NCBI RefSeq assembly: GCF_009495755.1
Contig: NZ_WIBJ01000008.1
Span: 37,852 to 101,851, forward strand
Length of the DNA stretch: 64,000 nucleotides
Source: Flavobacterium sp. LMO8
GTDB taxonomy: Bacteria > Bacteroidota > Bacteroidia > Flavobacteriales > Flavobacteriaceae
Reading direction: 5' to 3'
Shown: positions 1-11,066 of the stretch, one piece after another
Layout: every line of letters starts with the position of its first letter
Numbering within the stretch: the first letter of the stretch is position 1
Translations under genes and position numbers: made by a program
The notes under the pieces: model-generated
The model's input: the letters and a program-made list of their open reading frames with translations, nothing else
Told to the model about the DNA's origin: nothing
Database searches by the model: none

Positions 1-274
1 TTTGATCATAAAAAACAGCATAACAAGAACCATCTCCTTTAGAAAAATCTCGAGTTGCTATAACAGTTCCAGCTTTTGTATCATCAAAATATTTAAAAAT
101 ACCTGTTTCCTTTCCATGATTAAAAGTTCCTTCATAACGAATACGATTTGATTCTTTATGAGTACCTCTCCACAATCCATGACGATTCCCTTTATCGTCT
201 AATTGATTGACTTTGTCTTGAGCATTTGCTAAAAAAGCACTGAAAAGTAAAAACAGAAAAAATATTTGTTTCAT
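1..274 (-). CDS. Secreted MORN/YwqK-like repeat protein, 3' end outside the window
   Basis: The reverse strand is open from an ATG at 274 to the window edge (91 codons visible). The product starts with a signal peptide (MKQIFFLFLLFSAFLANAQ) and continues with a G-x-W/G-x-F pattern (HGLWRGTHKESNRIRYEGTF, then HGKETGIFKYF), as in MORN/YwqK-type repeats of secreted Bacteroidota proteins. Known members are annotated as antitoxin-like YwqK proteins by similarity only, and their role is unclear. It is divergent from the FAS1 gene across 175 bp. The C-terminus is missing, so neither repeat number nor sorting signal can be judged. Confidence 0.7.
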   Translation of the reverse strand, partial: MKQIFFLFLLFSAFLANAQDKVNQLDDKGNRHGLWRGTHKESNRIRYEGTFNHGKETGIFKYFDDTKAGTVIATRDFSKGDGSCYAVFYDQ

Positions 275-418
275 TTTTTTAAATATTGTTTAATTTTTTG
301 ATAACTAATTAAATATAAAATCAATTTCCATACCAAATACTGGTTAAACAAAAAATAAATATAAGTTAAATTTACTATTTAACACTACTGATTAATTTTT
401 TATTTGTTTAATCTTTTT

Positions 419-426
419 TAAATTTG
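419..426 (+). promoter_or_regulatory. Candidate -7 element for the FAS1 lipoprotein gene
   Basis: TAAATTTG matches the Bacteroidota -7 consensus TAnnTTTG and lies 23 nt before the start codon. No clear TTG lies 17-23 nt upstream, so this is only a half-supported promoter. Confidence 0.35.
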
Positions 427-449
427 TTAAAACAAAAAATAATTATCCC

Positions 450-1394
450 ATGAAAAACTATGCAAAATTAATCAAATTAACTTTAATTGTAGTAACTTCT
501 ACTATTATGTTTTCTTGTTCAGATGACGACAACTCTTCTGACGGCGGAAATACTATTGCTGCCATTGCTTCTCAAAACTCAAATCTGTCAATTTTAGTTG
601 ATGCTCTAGAAAGAGCAGACCTAACTTTAGACAGAAATGGATCTTTTACAGTCTTTGCTCCTACAAATGATGCTTTTATTCAATTTTTAGCTGACAACAA
701 TTTTGAAACCTTAGAAGATGTCCCTGTGTCAGTATTAAGACAAGTACTTTTAAACCACATGGTAACTGGGGTAAACATGTCTACTGATCTTTCAACAGGA
801 TATATTAAAACTCTTGCTAAAGGAAGCGCTTCATCAACAAATACATTAAGCATGTTTGTTAATACAACTTCAGGTGTTCGTTTAAATGGAGTTGCAGACG
901 TAATTACTGCTGATGTTATGGCTTCTAATGGTGTAGTACACGTTGTAGATGCTGTTATTGGCTTACCAACAATTGTAACACATGCTACAGCAAACCCAAA
1001 CTTTTCTACCTTGGTTGGTGCATTAACTGCTGATGGTCAACCTAACTTCGTTGGAATTTTGTCTGGTACTGCTAATTCTCCTTTTACTGTTTTTGCCCCA
1101 TCAAATACAGCTTTTGAAACTTTCGAATCACAAAATCCAGGTACAATTGCAAGTTTAACAAGTGCTCAATTAACAGCTGTATTAAGTTACCACGTAGTAG
1201 CTGGTGCAAATGTATTGTCAACAGGTATTCCAACAGGACCTATTACTACTTTTGAAACTGGAACTTTCACGATTTCCGGTACAACAATTACAGATGAAGC
1301 TGCAAGACAAACTAATATTGTTGCGGTAGATGTACAAGCAACTAATGGTGTAATTCACGTTATCGATAACGTAATTTTACCAAACTTAAACTAA
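450..1394 (+). CDS. Lipoprotein with two fasciclin (FAS1) domains
   Basis: A 314-residue protein with an N-terminal lipoprotein signal: hydrophobic segment, then FSC at residue 23 followed by an acidic SDDDNSS stretch, which fits surface export of Flavobacteriia lipoproteins. Two FAS1 domains follow (about 37-170 and 176-312). Each has the H1 box (FTVFAPTNDAF, FTVFAPSNTAF) and the H2-type end (GVVHVVDAVI, GVIHVIDNVI). FAS1 proteins generally mediate adhesion or matrix contact; that role is inferred here. It is monocistronic, with a strong terminator directly downstream. Confidence 0.9.
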   Translation: MKNYAKLIKLTLIVVTSTIMFSCSDDDNSSDGGNTIAAIASQNSNLSILVDALERADLTLDRNGSFTVFAPTNDAFIQFLADNNFETLEDVPVSVLRQVLLNHMVTGVNMSTDLSTGYIKTLAKGSASSTNTLSMFVNTTSGVRLNGVADVITADVMASNGVVHVVDAVIGLPTIVTHATANPNFSTLVGALTADGQPNFVGILSGTANSPFTVFAPSNTAFETFESQNPGTIASLTSAQLTAVLSYHVVAGANVLSTGIPTGPITTFETGTFTISGTTITDEAARQTNIVAVDVQATNGVIHVIDNVILPNLN

Positions 1395-1423
1395 TTCGTT
1401 TCTTAAATAAAATTGCTATGAAC

Positions 1424-1457
1424 AAAAAACGCTTTCCTATGGAAAGCGTTTTTTTTT
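1424..1457. terminator. Bidirectional terminator between FAS1 gene and proC
   Basis: The stem GCTTTCC/GGAAAGC with a 3-nt loop is extended by A/T pairs, and both strands have a T-run after the stem. It sits between the convergent ends of the FAS1 gene and proC. Confidence 0.85.
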
Positions 1458-2256
1458 ATGATCCTAGTTCAACGGCTCTTGCATTGGCAGATTCAATTCC
1501 TTCTATTACAATTTCTTGAAGTTCTTTTTGATTGAAAACAGACAAAGCAGCTTCGGTTGTTCCTCCTTTTGAAGCAACTCGTTGAATCCAAGCTTTATTA
1601 GACAATTTACTTCTATTTTGCAATTGAACTGAACCTGAAAATGTTTGACTTACCAAAAACTCTGCTTCTGAAGGTGAAAAACCTAATTTAACAGCAGATT
1701 CAATCATGGCTTGCATGAAATAAAACACATAAGCGGGTCCACTTCCTGAAACGGCTGTTGCTGCATTTAGCATTTCTTCTTTTTCGATATAAATGGATTT
1801 TCCAGTCGTATTGATTAAATTCTGAACAATGAAAAGTTCTTTTCTATCCACCGCGTTTGAAGCGCAAAAAACAGTCATTCCCTCGCCTATTTGGGTTGGA
1901 ATATTTGGCATTGAACGTACTATTTTAGTAACATTTAAATCCCTTTGCATCATTTCAATTGAAATTCCTGCCATTACAGACAAAACCACGTGTTCTGGAT
2001 TTAGAAATATTTGTATCTCAGAAGCTAATTGTTTAAAATCTTGAGGTTTTACTGCCAAAATTAAAATATCCGACTCGAAGATTTTAGGATTCGGTTTCGT
2101 GTAAAAATTAGAAATATCAATTCCAAAACTATTCTTTTCCTCAATTTTTGTTTTGTTCAAAATTAAAATATCTGAAGCTCCTACAAAGCCAGAGCTCATA
2201 AAACTATTGGCATAGGTTTGTCCCATATTACCAAATCCGATAATTGCTATTTTCAT
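1456..2256 (-). CDS. proC: Pyrroline-5-carboxylate reductase
   Basis: A 266-residue enzyme catalysing the last step of proline synthesis, NAD(P)H-dependent reduction of 1-pyrroline-5-carboxylate. Seen: the Rossmann motif GFGNMG at residues 7-12, AVKPQ at 68-72, RSMPN at 114-118, and the family signature SGSGPAY at 170-176 followed by the helical dimer domain. Length is normal. The start follows a hairpin terminator closely (U-tract ends about 11 nt upstream), so transcription from yidC should stop before it, and it probably has its own promoter that I could not locate. Biologically it links to rocD at 16.8 kb, whose product cyclises to pyrroline-5-carboxylate. Confidence 0.95.
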   Translation of the reverse strand: MKIAIIGFGNMGQTYANSFMSSGFVGASDILILNKTKIEEKNSFGIDISNFYTKPNPKIFESDILILAVKPQDFKQLASEIQIFLNPEHVVLSVMAGISIEMMQRDLNVTKIVRSMPNIPTQIGEGMTVFCASNAVDRKELFIVQNLINTTGKSIYIEKEEMLNAATAVSGSGPAYVFYFMQAMIESAVKLGFSPSEAEFLVSQTFSGSVQLQNRSKLSNKAWIQRVASKGGTTEAALSVFNQKELQEIVIEGIESANARAVELGS

Positions 2257-2266
2257 GATGTGATAT

Positions 2267-2296
2267 AAAAAAACCCTGTCGGTGCAGACAGGGTTT
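2267..2296 (-). terminator. Terminator of yidC
   Basis: Read on the minus strand, a 10-bp stem (AAACCCTGTC with GACAGGGTTT) and 6-nt loop are followed by a run of T. It lies between the yidC stop and the proC start. Confidence 0.85.
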
Positions 2297-2311
2297 GTAT
2301 TAAAATAAAAC

Positions 2312-4198
2312 TTATTTTTTCTTTTGTGCGGCTTTTTGAGCTTCTGCTTGCTCCATCATTTCGCGCATTTTTTTCTGGAATTTACTTTCCTTTTTCTCTT
2401 TAGTTTTATTCTCTTGAATTTGAGCGTGAATTTTATCTTCTTTCACGATGTAGTTTTTAATAACCAACATAATTCCAATCGTAATTAAGTTAGAAATGAA
2501 GTAATACAAACTCAATCCTGATGCATAATTATTAAAGAAGAATAACATCATTACAGGCGAAATGTAAATCATAATTTTCATGATTTTACCCATATCTGGC
2601 ATACCTTCTTGTGGTGGTGTGCTCATTGCTTGGTCACCCGTTGTCATTTTCATATAGAAGAAAATAGCGATAGAAGCTAAGATTGGGAATAAACTCACGT
2701 GACTTCCATAAAATGGAATATGGAAAGGCAATTGAAGTACAGCATCAAATGAAGATAAATCATCTGCCCAAAGGAAAGACTTTTGTCTTAAATCAAACAT
2801 CGATGGGAAGAACTGAAACAACGCATAGAAAATCGGCATTTGCATCAAGGCTGGTAAACATCCTGCCATAGGGTTTACACCGGCTTTAGAATACAACTTC
2901 ATTGTTTCTTGTTGTTTCTTCATTGGATTGTCTTTGAATTTTTCATTCAATTCCGCAATTTCAGGACGTAAAACCTTCATTTTTGCTTGAGACAAATAAG
3001 ACTTGTATGTTACTGGCGACATTACAATACGAACTAAAATCGTAAATAATACAATCGCAATTCCGTAACCTACTCCTAATGCTGAAATAAATCCGAAAAC
3101 TGGAATAAAAATATAACGGTTAATCCATCCGAAAATTCCCCAACCTAACGGCATGATTTCGTCTAGATTTCTTTCGTAATCATTTAAAATTTCATATTTC
3201 GCTGGACCATAATACCAATTCATATTATAGTTTAAAGCTCCATTTTTAAATTCTAATGGCACTTGAGCTGTGAAATTTTTAGTAAAAACAGTATCAATTT
3301 CTTCATCATCAACTAAATTATCTGATTTGAATTTAGCTGTTTTGAATTTCGTATCTGTTAATAAAATAGAAGTAAACAAATGTTGTTTGAAAGCGATGTA
3401 TGAAACGTCATTTGCTTCATCTTCAGAATCTTTCGCCGCGTTTAAATAATCGTCTTTTCCATCTTCATATTCGAAAACTAACTCAGTATAACGATTTTCA
3501 TACGAAACACTTTTCTCGTTTCTGTATGATTTTAATTGCCATTCTAAATCTAATGGTTTTGAAGTATTGACAACTTTTTCTAAACCTTGAGAACGGATAG
3601 CAAAATCTAACATGTACTCGTTAGGTTTTAAAACATAACGGTATTCTAAAAACTGATCTGGACCTGCTTTTAATTGTAACGTTAAGACTTGATTTTTACC
3701 TTCGGTAGTCAACTTAGGTTCAAAATACATGTCTTTTGTATGCAACGTTCTGTTATCAGTCGTATTTAACGCGATGTCTAAAGAAGCGTTTTTGTCTTTG
3801 ATAATTTGAACTGCTTTTTTCGAATTTTTCTCAAATTGATCAAAACCTAAAACAGTTGCATCAACGATATAACCACCTTTATTAGAAATTTTAAGTGATA
3901 AAACTTCATTTTTGATCTCAGTAACAGCATCTGTAGCCGATGGAAGTGTTGCAGAATATCCAAAAGAACCTAATTGTGCTTGCGCTTCTACATTTTTAGT
4001 AGAGTCTGCTACTGGCGTTGCTGCAACGGTTGAAGATACTGTTTTAACTTCTTTAGCTTGTTTGTCTAATTGCTCTTTTTTCTCTTTTTCCTTTATTTCT
4101 TCTGGTGTTGGAGCATTTGAATATAACATCCAAATTAAAATTCCAGAAATCAATACAAATCCGATAATCGAATTAAGGTCTAATTTTTTTTCTTCCAT
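2312..4198 (-). CDS. yidC: Membrane protein insertase YidC
   Basis: A 628-residue insertase that places proteins in the inner membrane, alone or with SecYEG. Layout: N-terminal membrane anchor (about 12-28), large periplasmic beta domain (about 80-335), then the conserved five-helix core (about 355-580) including the segment with SPVTYKSYLSQAKMK and the PALMQMPIFYALFQFF helix, and a Lys-rich cytoplasmic tail ending KKK that is typical of ribosome contact. Length agrees with Bacteroidota YidC. It lies 39 nt downstream of pyrG on the same strand, so both may share a transcript; its own terminator follows. Confidence 0.96.
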   Translation of the reverse strand: MEEKKLDLNSIIGFVLISGILIWMLYSNAPTPEEIKEKEKKEQLDKQAKEVKTVSSTVAATPVADSTKNVEAQAQLGSFGYSATLPSATDAVTEIKNEVLSLKISNKGGYIVDATVLGFDQFEKNSKKAVQIIKDKNASLDIALNTTDNRTLHTKDMYFEPKLTTEGKNQVLTLQLKAGPDQFLEYRYVLKPNEYMLDFAIRSQGLEKVVNTSKPLDLEWQLKSYRNEKSVSYENRYTELVFEYEDGKDDYLNAAKDSEDEANDVSYIAFKQHLFTSILLTDTKFKTAKFKSDNLVDDEEIDTVFTKNFTAQVPLEFKNGALNYNMNWYYGPAKYEILNDYERNLDEIMPLGWGIFGWINRYIFIPVFGFISALGVGYGIAIVLFTILVRIVMSPVTYKSYLSQAKMKVLRPEIAELNEKFKDNPMKKQQETMKLYSKAGVNPMAGCLPALMQMPIFYALFQFFPSMFDLRQKSFLWADDLSSFDAVLQLPFHIPFYGSHVSLFPILASIAIFFYMKMTTGDQAMSTPPQEGMPDMGKIMKIMIYISPVMMLFFFNNYASGLSLYYFISNLITIGIMLVIKNYIVKEDKIHAQIQENKTKEKKESKFQKKMREMMEQAEAQKAAQKKK

Positions 4199-4237
4199 CT
4201 ACTTAGTAATGTTCAATGTTCAGTCTTACGTGAACGT

Positions 4238-5939
<1,702 letters not shown>

Positions 5940-5979
5940 TTAGTCGATGTATCAATTTTGTAATTAAATTGTAAACAAT

Positions 5980-6210
5980 TTATTTTTGTTTTGGAAAGTT
6001 TCGGCGGATGTTTCGAACCAGTTCTTCTAAGCCGTTTAGCTTGAGTTCGTGGACCAATTTTAATTGTTCGCCTAATTGACCTTTTGGAAAACCTTTATTG
6101 GCATACCAAACCACATAATACTCCGGAAGGTCGATTAAGTAATAGCCTTCGTATTTACCAAACGGCATTTTAGTGTGTGCGAGTTTTACGAGAAGTTCTT
6201 GGTTGGTCAT
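5980..6210 (-). CDS. DUF3820 family protein
   Basis: A 76-residue protein with MPFGKYEGYYLIDLPEYYVVWY, the core pattern of DUF3820 (formerly labelled putative quorum-sensing-regulated virulence factor), and the trailing LGEQLKLVHELKLNGLE. There is no signal peptide, so it is probably cytoplasmic. Molecular function is not known. It lies 38 nt downstream of the secreted-protein gene at 6249 on the same strand. Confidence 0.8.
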   Translation of the reverse strand: MTNQELLVKLAHTKMPFGKYEGYYLIDLPEYYVVWYANKGFPKGQLGEQLKLVHELKLNGLEELVRNIRRNFPKQK

Positions 6211-6248
6211 TTTTTTGAGAGGATAGAAAAAAGAGAAAAGATGAAAGA

Positions 6249-7007
6249 CTAATTCACTATTTTGTAAAATTTGAATCTTTCAGAATCTTTGTTGATTTTT
6301 TTCAACTCTTTATCTTCAATATGTTTTGGGATTTCGAAATAAGATATCGGAATTTCTTTTTGTTCTATTTTTGACAGTTCGATATCAACAATCATATAGC
6401 CTAACAAGGTTGTTGTCATCGTATATTTTAAAATTAAATTAGAACCTATTAAATCTTCCACTTCTTTATCATAAATCTGATTATCTTCACTAATCAAAAT
6501 ATTTCTTTTTACAGGAAGTTTTAAAAAATCATGAGAAATTAAATAGATTTCCTTTGAGTATTTTTTCTTAACAGTTATCCTATTGGCTTTAATTTCAGTA
6601 TTGTTGAATTTTATGATTGTATCATTTTGCGTCAACTCAATGATTTCATTATGACTATAATCTGCACCTAATTGTCTATTGTAGATATTTCTAAAATTCA
6701 AATCATCAACAGTAAGTTCATTTTCGGTAATTATGTATTTCTTTTTTTTATTGAAATTTAAAATTACAGTTTCGTTTTTACCATTGTTGATTTTTTTGAC
6801 ATAACCCAAATCATTAATCTTAATATTGAGAGAATCAAAATACTCCCCTTTTTGAATCATTTTATCTTTTAAATCTTTAAATTTCAATGTATCCGATTTA
6901 TAAATCACATAACCATCCATCTTTGCAGTATAGATCAATTCACCTTCAAAATTTTGAGACTGAATTGAATTAAAAGCAAATAATAAGATTATTGAAAATA
7001 ACTTCAT
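6249..7007 (-). CDS. Secreted protein of unknown function
   Basis: I do not recognise the family. The start at 7007 gives 252 residues with a clear signal peptide (MKLFSIILLFAFNSIQSQ). An upstream ATG at 7067 would put 20 non-hydrophobic residues before it and overlap the OsmC-like gene. The mature part begins NFEGELIYTAKMDGY and is rich in beta-forming and Lys/Asn/Ile residues, recalling the GLPGLI or DUF4412-type periplasmic proteins of Bacteroidota, but no diagnostic motif is visible. A dispersed repeat piece (7010-7034) lies just upstream. Confidence 0.6.
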   Translation of the reverse strand: MKLFSIILLFAFNSIQSQNFEGELIYTAKMDGYVIYKSDTLKFKDLKDKMIQKGEYFDSLNIKINDLGYVKKINNGKNETVILNFNKKKKYIITENELTVDDLNFRNIYNRQLGADYSHNEIIELTQNDTIIKFNNTEIKANRITVKKKYSKEIYLISHDFLKLPVKRNILISEDNQIYDKEVEDLIGSNLILKYTMTTTLLGYMIVDIELSKIEQKEIPISYFEIPKHIEDKELKKINKDSERFKFYKIVN

Positions 7008-7009
7008 AA

Positions 7010-7034
7010 AAAGAGATTCCTTCGGAATGACAAG
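7010..7034 (-). repeat. Dispersed TTGTCATTCC..GGAATCTCTTT repeat unit
   Basis: On the minus strand CTTGTCATTCCGAAGGAATC plus TCTTT. A nearly identical unit occurs at 30979-31004 and diverged copies at 39531-39556 and 39640-39665. It contains the small palindrome ATTCCGAAGGAAT. Confidence 0.6.
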
Positions 7035-7057
7035 ATTGTGGATAAAATTCTGTTTAA

Positions 7058-7462
7058 TTATTTCCAATTAAAAATAATCTCTTTTTTAATATCAGGATGT
7101 AAACTATAAAAAACTGGGCAAGTCATAGCCGTTCTTTCTAGGATAGTTTTTGTTTTTTCGTCGGGATGGATATAGAAATGGAAAGTTACGTGAATTTCAG
7201 TGATTCTTCTTGGTTCGGTTCCCATGATTTTGGTTACTTCTGCGGTGGAACCTGAAAAATCTACGTCTAAATCACGTGCTTTGATTCCCATAACGGTGAA
7301 CATGCAACTAGCTAATCCGTTAGCAACAGTGTCGGTTGGAGAAAAGGCTTCTCCTTTTCCGTTGTTGTCTAGTGGTGCATCCGAAATAATTTCTGAACCT
7401 GATTGTAAATGTATGGAAGAGGTGCGTAAATCACCTAAATAAGTCACTTTTGAAGTTGCCAT
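7058..7462 (-). CDS. OsmC/Ohr-family peroxide-reducing protein
   Basis: A 134-residue protein of the OsmC superfamily, thiol peroxidases that reduce organic hydroperoxides. Both redox Cys positions are visible: C53 in GLASCMFTVMG and C115 in AMTCPVFYSLH. The pattern fits the YhfA/OsmC-like branch rather than Ohr. Its ATG overlaps the stop of the LysM gene by one base (TAATG), so translation is likely coupled. Substrate cannot be told from sequence. Confidence 0.88.
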   Translation of the reverse strand: MATSKVTYLGDLRTSSIHLQSGSEIISDAPLDNNGKGEAFSPTDTVANGLASCMFTVMGIKARDLDVDFSGSTAEVTKIMGTEPRRITEIHVTFHFYIHPDEKTKTILERTAMTCPVFYSLHPDIKKEIIFNWK

Positions 7463-9348
7463 TATTGCGCTTGTTTAATCGTTAAATCAGTGTCGTAATA
7501 CAATAAATACGTCGCGTTATTTGAAATTAATCCGTTACTAGAATTGTAATCAAATGAGTTTTCTATGTATTCTGTCCTAGTTGTTGAAACTGATTTTACA
7601 AAACCTTCTGGTTGACAAATTCGTAACAAGGAATCAAAAATAACATCAAATCCTTTTTTAGCAGCTGCATTAGGATAAATGTTATTTATTTTTTTGAACT
7701 CTTTTTCAAATTGTACTTCTTCTAGTGTTGAAGCCACTTTTGTAGCCGATGGGAATAACATTTTCAATTCTGCTAGATTTTTCATTGGAATTTCTTCAAA
7801 ATTTAAAGCATCGTACAATTCAAAAACTGCCAATTGAATGTCGTATTCTTTTTGCAATACTTTTAAAATGTTGGTAATATTTAAAATAGAACTTGCTTTT
7901 TCGATGTCCATTAACACAAAATTCTTTTGTCCTTTTACTAATTGAGATTTTAAAAGCGCCACATCTAATGCACCTTTATCATTAAAAAGAGCATGTTTTA
8001 CTTCAGGATAATTTGCGATTATAAAATCTTTTGAAGTTGTTTTCTTGGAACTTATTACCGCTACAACATTTCCATTTTTAGATTTAAAATAGTTAAACAT
8101 TGAATCTTTTAACAAGTCTTCAGAAGGAACTGAATAGTATAAATTATTCATTGGTAAACCTCTCTCTTTTGAAAGTGGCGAAATAACCGGAACATTATAT
8201 TTTGAAAGCAATTGCGCTGTAGTTTCCACAACTGAATTTTGGAAAGGACCAACTACTACATCAACATTTTCAAAATTATTTTTAGAAATAATCGATGCAA
8301 CATTTGATGAATACTTAGTACTTTCTACATCATAAACTTTTACATTAACTGGCAACCCAAGTGTTTTTGCCGAATCGATTGCCATAAGTGCACCAGCATA
8401 AAAATCTAATGTAAGATTTAAAAATTTGTTGGTTTTTAATTGTTCCGTTTTAGTTTTTAAGGAATCCGTTGCAATTTTGTTCATATTGAACGGTAAAAGT
8501 AAAACTAGACTTCTTTGATTTGACTTATCTACTGAATTTATAAGGTTGATTTTCTTCTTTGCAACTAAAACAGAATCTTTTGTTTTTGCAAATACAACCC
8601 CTCCGTTTGATGGGACTTTTAAAATCATTCCGATTTTGACCCCATCTTGTAAATCAGGATTTAAAGTAATTAATTCACCTTGAGAAATATCAAACTTTTT
8701 AGACAAACTATACATTGTTTCTTTAGGTTGTACTTCATAATCAACTAATGTAACCGAAGATATTTTTTTAGAAACAACACCAGGTTTTAAAATTACTGTT
8801 TCACCAATATTTAAACCACCAATGATTTGAGGATTTAGTTGTTCTAATTCGGTAACGGTTAATCCGTAACGACTTGCTATTCCATATTTTGTCTCCTTTG
8901 CCTCAACAACATGAGTTGTTGCATTTGATATAACTTTGGGTCTCGCAAGATTTGATAAAGCCATACTTAATTCAGCAGAAGAAGGTTTTGATACAAAAAT
9001 TTCTTGTCCAATTTTTAAACCATTTTCCAAAACTATCTTGTTCCAGGTTTCGATATCAGAAACTGAAACATTATATTTTTTGCTTATTCCAAAAAGTGTT
9101 TCTTTCGGTTCAACAGTATGTTTTACAGCTTTATTTACTGTACCATTGGGAATTAATAGTGTAGTATTTTCCTTAACACCATTTTTCGCATCTGGATTTA
9201 ATCGATAAATATCAAAAGGTGTTACCTCATATTTTTTTGCGATTTGAAAAACGGTTTCCCCTTTTGCTACTACATGCTTAATCTGAGATTGAACAGGTAA
9301 CGCGAAAAGAAAAATCAAACTGAAAAGAAAAACAACTCTTTTTATCAT
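7462..9348 (-). CDS. Periplasmic LysM-repeat protein with PBP1-like domain
   Basis: A 628-residue protein with signal peptide (about 1-22) and four LysM peptidoglycan-binding modules at about 24-68, 76-120, 145-190 and 203-249, each with the (V)xxxET(x)xxIxxx(Y)xxxxxxLxxxNP pattern. A type 1 periplasmic-binding-protein fold follows (about 280-600), seen as LLPFNMN, FYAGALMAIDSAK, DVVVGPFQN and NVPVISPLS. This architecture is common in Flavobacteriia and recalls LpoA-like regulators of peptidoglycan synthesis, but that function is inference. A 17-bp inverted repeat separates it from guaA. Confidence 0.85.
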   Translation of the reverse strand: MIKRVVFLFSLIFLFALPVQSQIKHVVAKGETVFQIAKKYEVTPFDIYRLNPDAKNGVKENTTLLIPNGTVNKAVKHTVEPKETLFGISKKYNVSVSDIETWNKIVLENGLKIGQEIFVSKPSSAELSMALSNLARPKVISNATTHVVEAKETKYGIASRYGLTVTELEQLNPQIIGGLNIGETVILKPGVVSKKISSVTLVDYEVQPKETMYSLSKKFDISQGELITLNPDLQDGVKIGMILKVPSNGGVVFAKTKDSVLVAKKKINLINSVDKSNQRSLVLLLPFNMNKIATDSLKTKTEQLKTNKFLNLTLDFYAGALMAIDSAKTLGLPVNVKVYDVESTKYSSNVASIISKNNFENVDVVVGPFQNSVVETTAQLLSKYNVPVISPLSKERGLPMNNLYYSVPSEDLLKDSMFNYFKSKNGNVVAVISSKKTTSKDFIIANYPEVKHALFNDKGALDVALLKSQLVKGQKNFVLMDIEKASSILNITNILKVLQKEYDIQLAVFELYDALNFEEIPMKNLAELKMLFPSATKVASTLEEVQFEKEFKKINNIYPNAAAKKGFDVIFDSLLRICQPEGFVKSVSTTRTEYIENSFDYNSSNGLISNNATYLLYYDTDLTIKQAQ

Positions 9349-9377
9349 AATCTTAATTTAAAAACAATACTAAACAA

Positions 9378-9436
9378 AAATTTCAATAGCAATTTATATC
9401 GTAAAAATAGAATAAAAATAATTGCTATTGAAATTT
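9378..9436 (-). terminator. Long inverted repeat, likely guaA terminator
   Basis: A perfect 17-bp inverted repeat (AAATTTCAATAGCAATT at 9378-9394 and its complement at 9420-9436) with a 25-nt AT-rich loop. On the minus strand the right arm is followed by TTGTTT, so it can act as a terminator for guaA. Confidence 0.55.
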
Positions 9437-9461
9437 ATATGTCGAATTTGAAAAATTTATT

Positions 9462-10994
9462 TTATTCCCATTCAATCGTTGCAGGTGGTTTCGAACTGAT
9501 GTCATACACCACTCGGTTTACTCCTCTAACGTTATTTATAATTTCATTAGAAATTTTCATTAAAAACTCATACGGCAAATGTACCCAATCTGCTGTCATT
9601 CCATCAGTAGATTCAACTGCGCGTAAAGCTACTACTTTTTCGTATGTACGCTCATCGCCCATTACTCCTACACTATTTACGGGCAACAAGATTGCTCCCG
9701 CTTGCCATACTTTATCGTATAATCCGTGTTCTTTTAATCCGTTGATAAAAACCGCGTCTACTTCTTGTAAAATAGCTACTTTTTCCGCTGTAATATCACC
9801 TAAAATACGAATCGCTAATCCTGGTCCTGGAAATGGATGACGACCTAATAATTCTTCGTCGATTCCTAAACTTCTTCCTACTCTACGCACTTCATCTTTG
9901 AATAACATTCGTAAAGGTTCTACCACTTGCAATTTCATAAAATCAGGCAATCCACCTACGTTATGATGCGATTTAATCGTTGCTGAAGGTCCGCCAGTTG
10001 CTGAAACTGATTCGATAACATCAGGATAAATTGTACCTTGACCTAACCATTTTACATCAGTTAATTGGTGTGCTTCATCATCAAAAACTTCAATGAACGC
10101 TTTTCCAATGGCTTTACGTTTTGCTTCTGGATCATCTAACCCAGCTAACGCATCCAAAAAGCGTACCGAAGCATCAACTCCTTTTACATTTAATCCCATT
10201 CCTTTGTACTGATTTAGTACATTTTGGAATTCATTTTTACGTAATAATCCATTGTTTACGAATATACAATATAAGTTTTCTCCAATTGCTTTGTTCAATA
10301 AAACTGCCGCTACTGTTGAATCTACACCACCAGAAAGTCCTAAAACTACTTTATCGTTTCCGATTTTAGTTTTCATTTCTGCAACTACTTCCTCTACGAA
10401 AGCGTTTGGCGTGAAATTTTGAGGTACTTGTGCAATTTTCACTAAGAAGTTTTCCAACATTTGTTTTCCATCGGTTGAATGGTATACTTCTGGGTGAAAC
10501 TGAATCGCATAAGTAGTTTCTCCTTCAATTTTATAAGCTGCGTTTTCTACATCTTTTGTACTAGCAATCATTACGCCATTAGTAGGCAATTTCTTGATTG
10601 AATCAGAATGACTCATCCAAACTTGGCTATTTTCAGAAACACCTTCTAAAAACACTTCGTTTTCTTTGATATACGAAAGATTAGCTCTTCCGTATTCTCT
10701 TGTATTTGAAGCCGCAACTTCTCCACCAGAAAAATGGGCTAAATATTGTGCTCCATAACAAACGGCTAATAATGGCATTTTACCTCTAATTTGAGATAAA
10801 TCTGGATGTAATGCTTCTTCAGAACGAACTGAACATGGACTTCCTCCTAAGATTACGGCTTTGTATGATGATAAATCTGCTGGAATTTTATCGAATGGAA
10901 AAATCTCGCAGAAAATGTTTAATTCTCTAACTCTTCGGGCAATTAATTGGGTGTATTGCGAACCGAAATCTAAAATTAATACGTTGTGTTGCAT
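9462..10994 (-). CDS. guaA: GMP synthase (glutamine-hydrolysing)
   Basis: A 510-residue enzyme converting XMP to GMP. Seen: class I amidotransferase domain (about 1-190) with the nucleophilic Cys in [12 protein letters not shown] near residue 79 and FHPEVYHS; the ATP pyrophosphatase domain with the PP-loop [13 protein letters not shown] near 220; and the C-terminal dimerisation domain ending PPATIEWE. Length is typical. Its start codon is preceded by the same CA-rich leader as pyrG. It lies 72 nt downstream of purM, with a palindromic hairpin between. Confidence 0.96.
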   Translation of the reverse strand: MQHNVLILDFGSQYTQLIARRVRELNIFCEIFPFDKIPADLSSYKAVILGGSPCSVRSEEALHPDLSQIRGKMPLLAVCYGAQYLAHFSGGEVAASNTREYGRANLSYIKENEVFLEGVSENSQVWMSHSDSIKKLPTNGVMIASTKDVENAAYKIEGETTYAIQFHPEVYHSTDGKQMLENFLVKIAQVPQNFTPNAFVEEVVAEMKTKIGNDKVVLGLSGGVDSTVAAVLLNKAIGENLYCIFVNNGLLRKNEFQNVLNQYKGMGLNVKGVDASVRFLDALAGLDDPEAKRKAIGKAFIEVFDDEAHQLTDVKWLGQGTIYPDVIESVSATGGPSATIKSHHNVGGLPDFMKLQVVEPLRMLFKDEVRRVGRSLGIDEELLGRHPFPGPGLAIRILGDITAEKVAILQEVDAVFINGLKEHGLYDKVWQAGAILLPVNSVGVMGDERTYEKVVALRAVESTDGMTADWVHLPYEFLMKISNEIINNVRGVNRVVYDISSKPPATIEWE

Positions 10995-11013
10995 TTTATT
11001 GTTGTTGTGTTGT
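10995..11013 (-). promoter_or_regulatory. CAACAACA-type 5' leader of guaA
   Basis: The 19 nt before ATG on the minus strand read ACAACACAACAACAATAAA. The first 17 are identical to the pyrG leader at the same distance from the start codon. No TAnnTTTG element is clear between this and the purM stop. Confidence 0.5.
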
Positions 11014-11039
11014 AAATTTTAATTTCATTAAAAACAGAA

Positions 11040-11059
11040 AGACAAGTCATGACTTGTCT
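11040..11059 (-). repeat. 20-bp perfect palindrome between purM and guaA
   Basis: AGACAAGTCATGACTTGTCT is a perfect palindrome. On the minus strand it is followed by TTCTGTTTTTT, so it may terminate purM transcripts. The flank TCTCTAC on one side suggests a remnant of a dispersed palindromic repeat. Confidence 0.6.
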
Positions 11060-11066
11060 CTACAAA

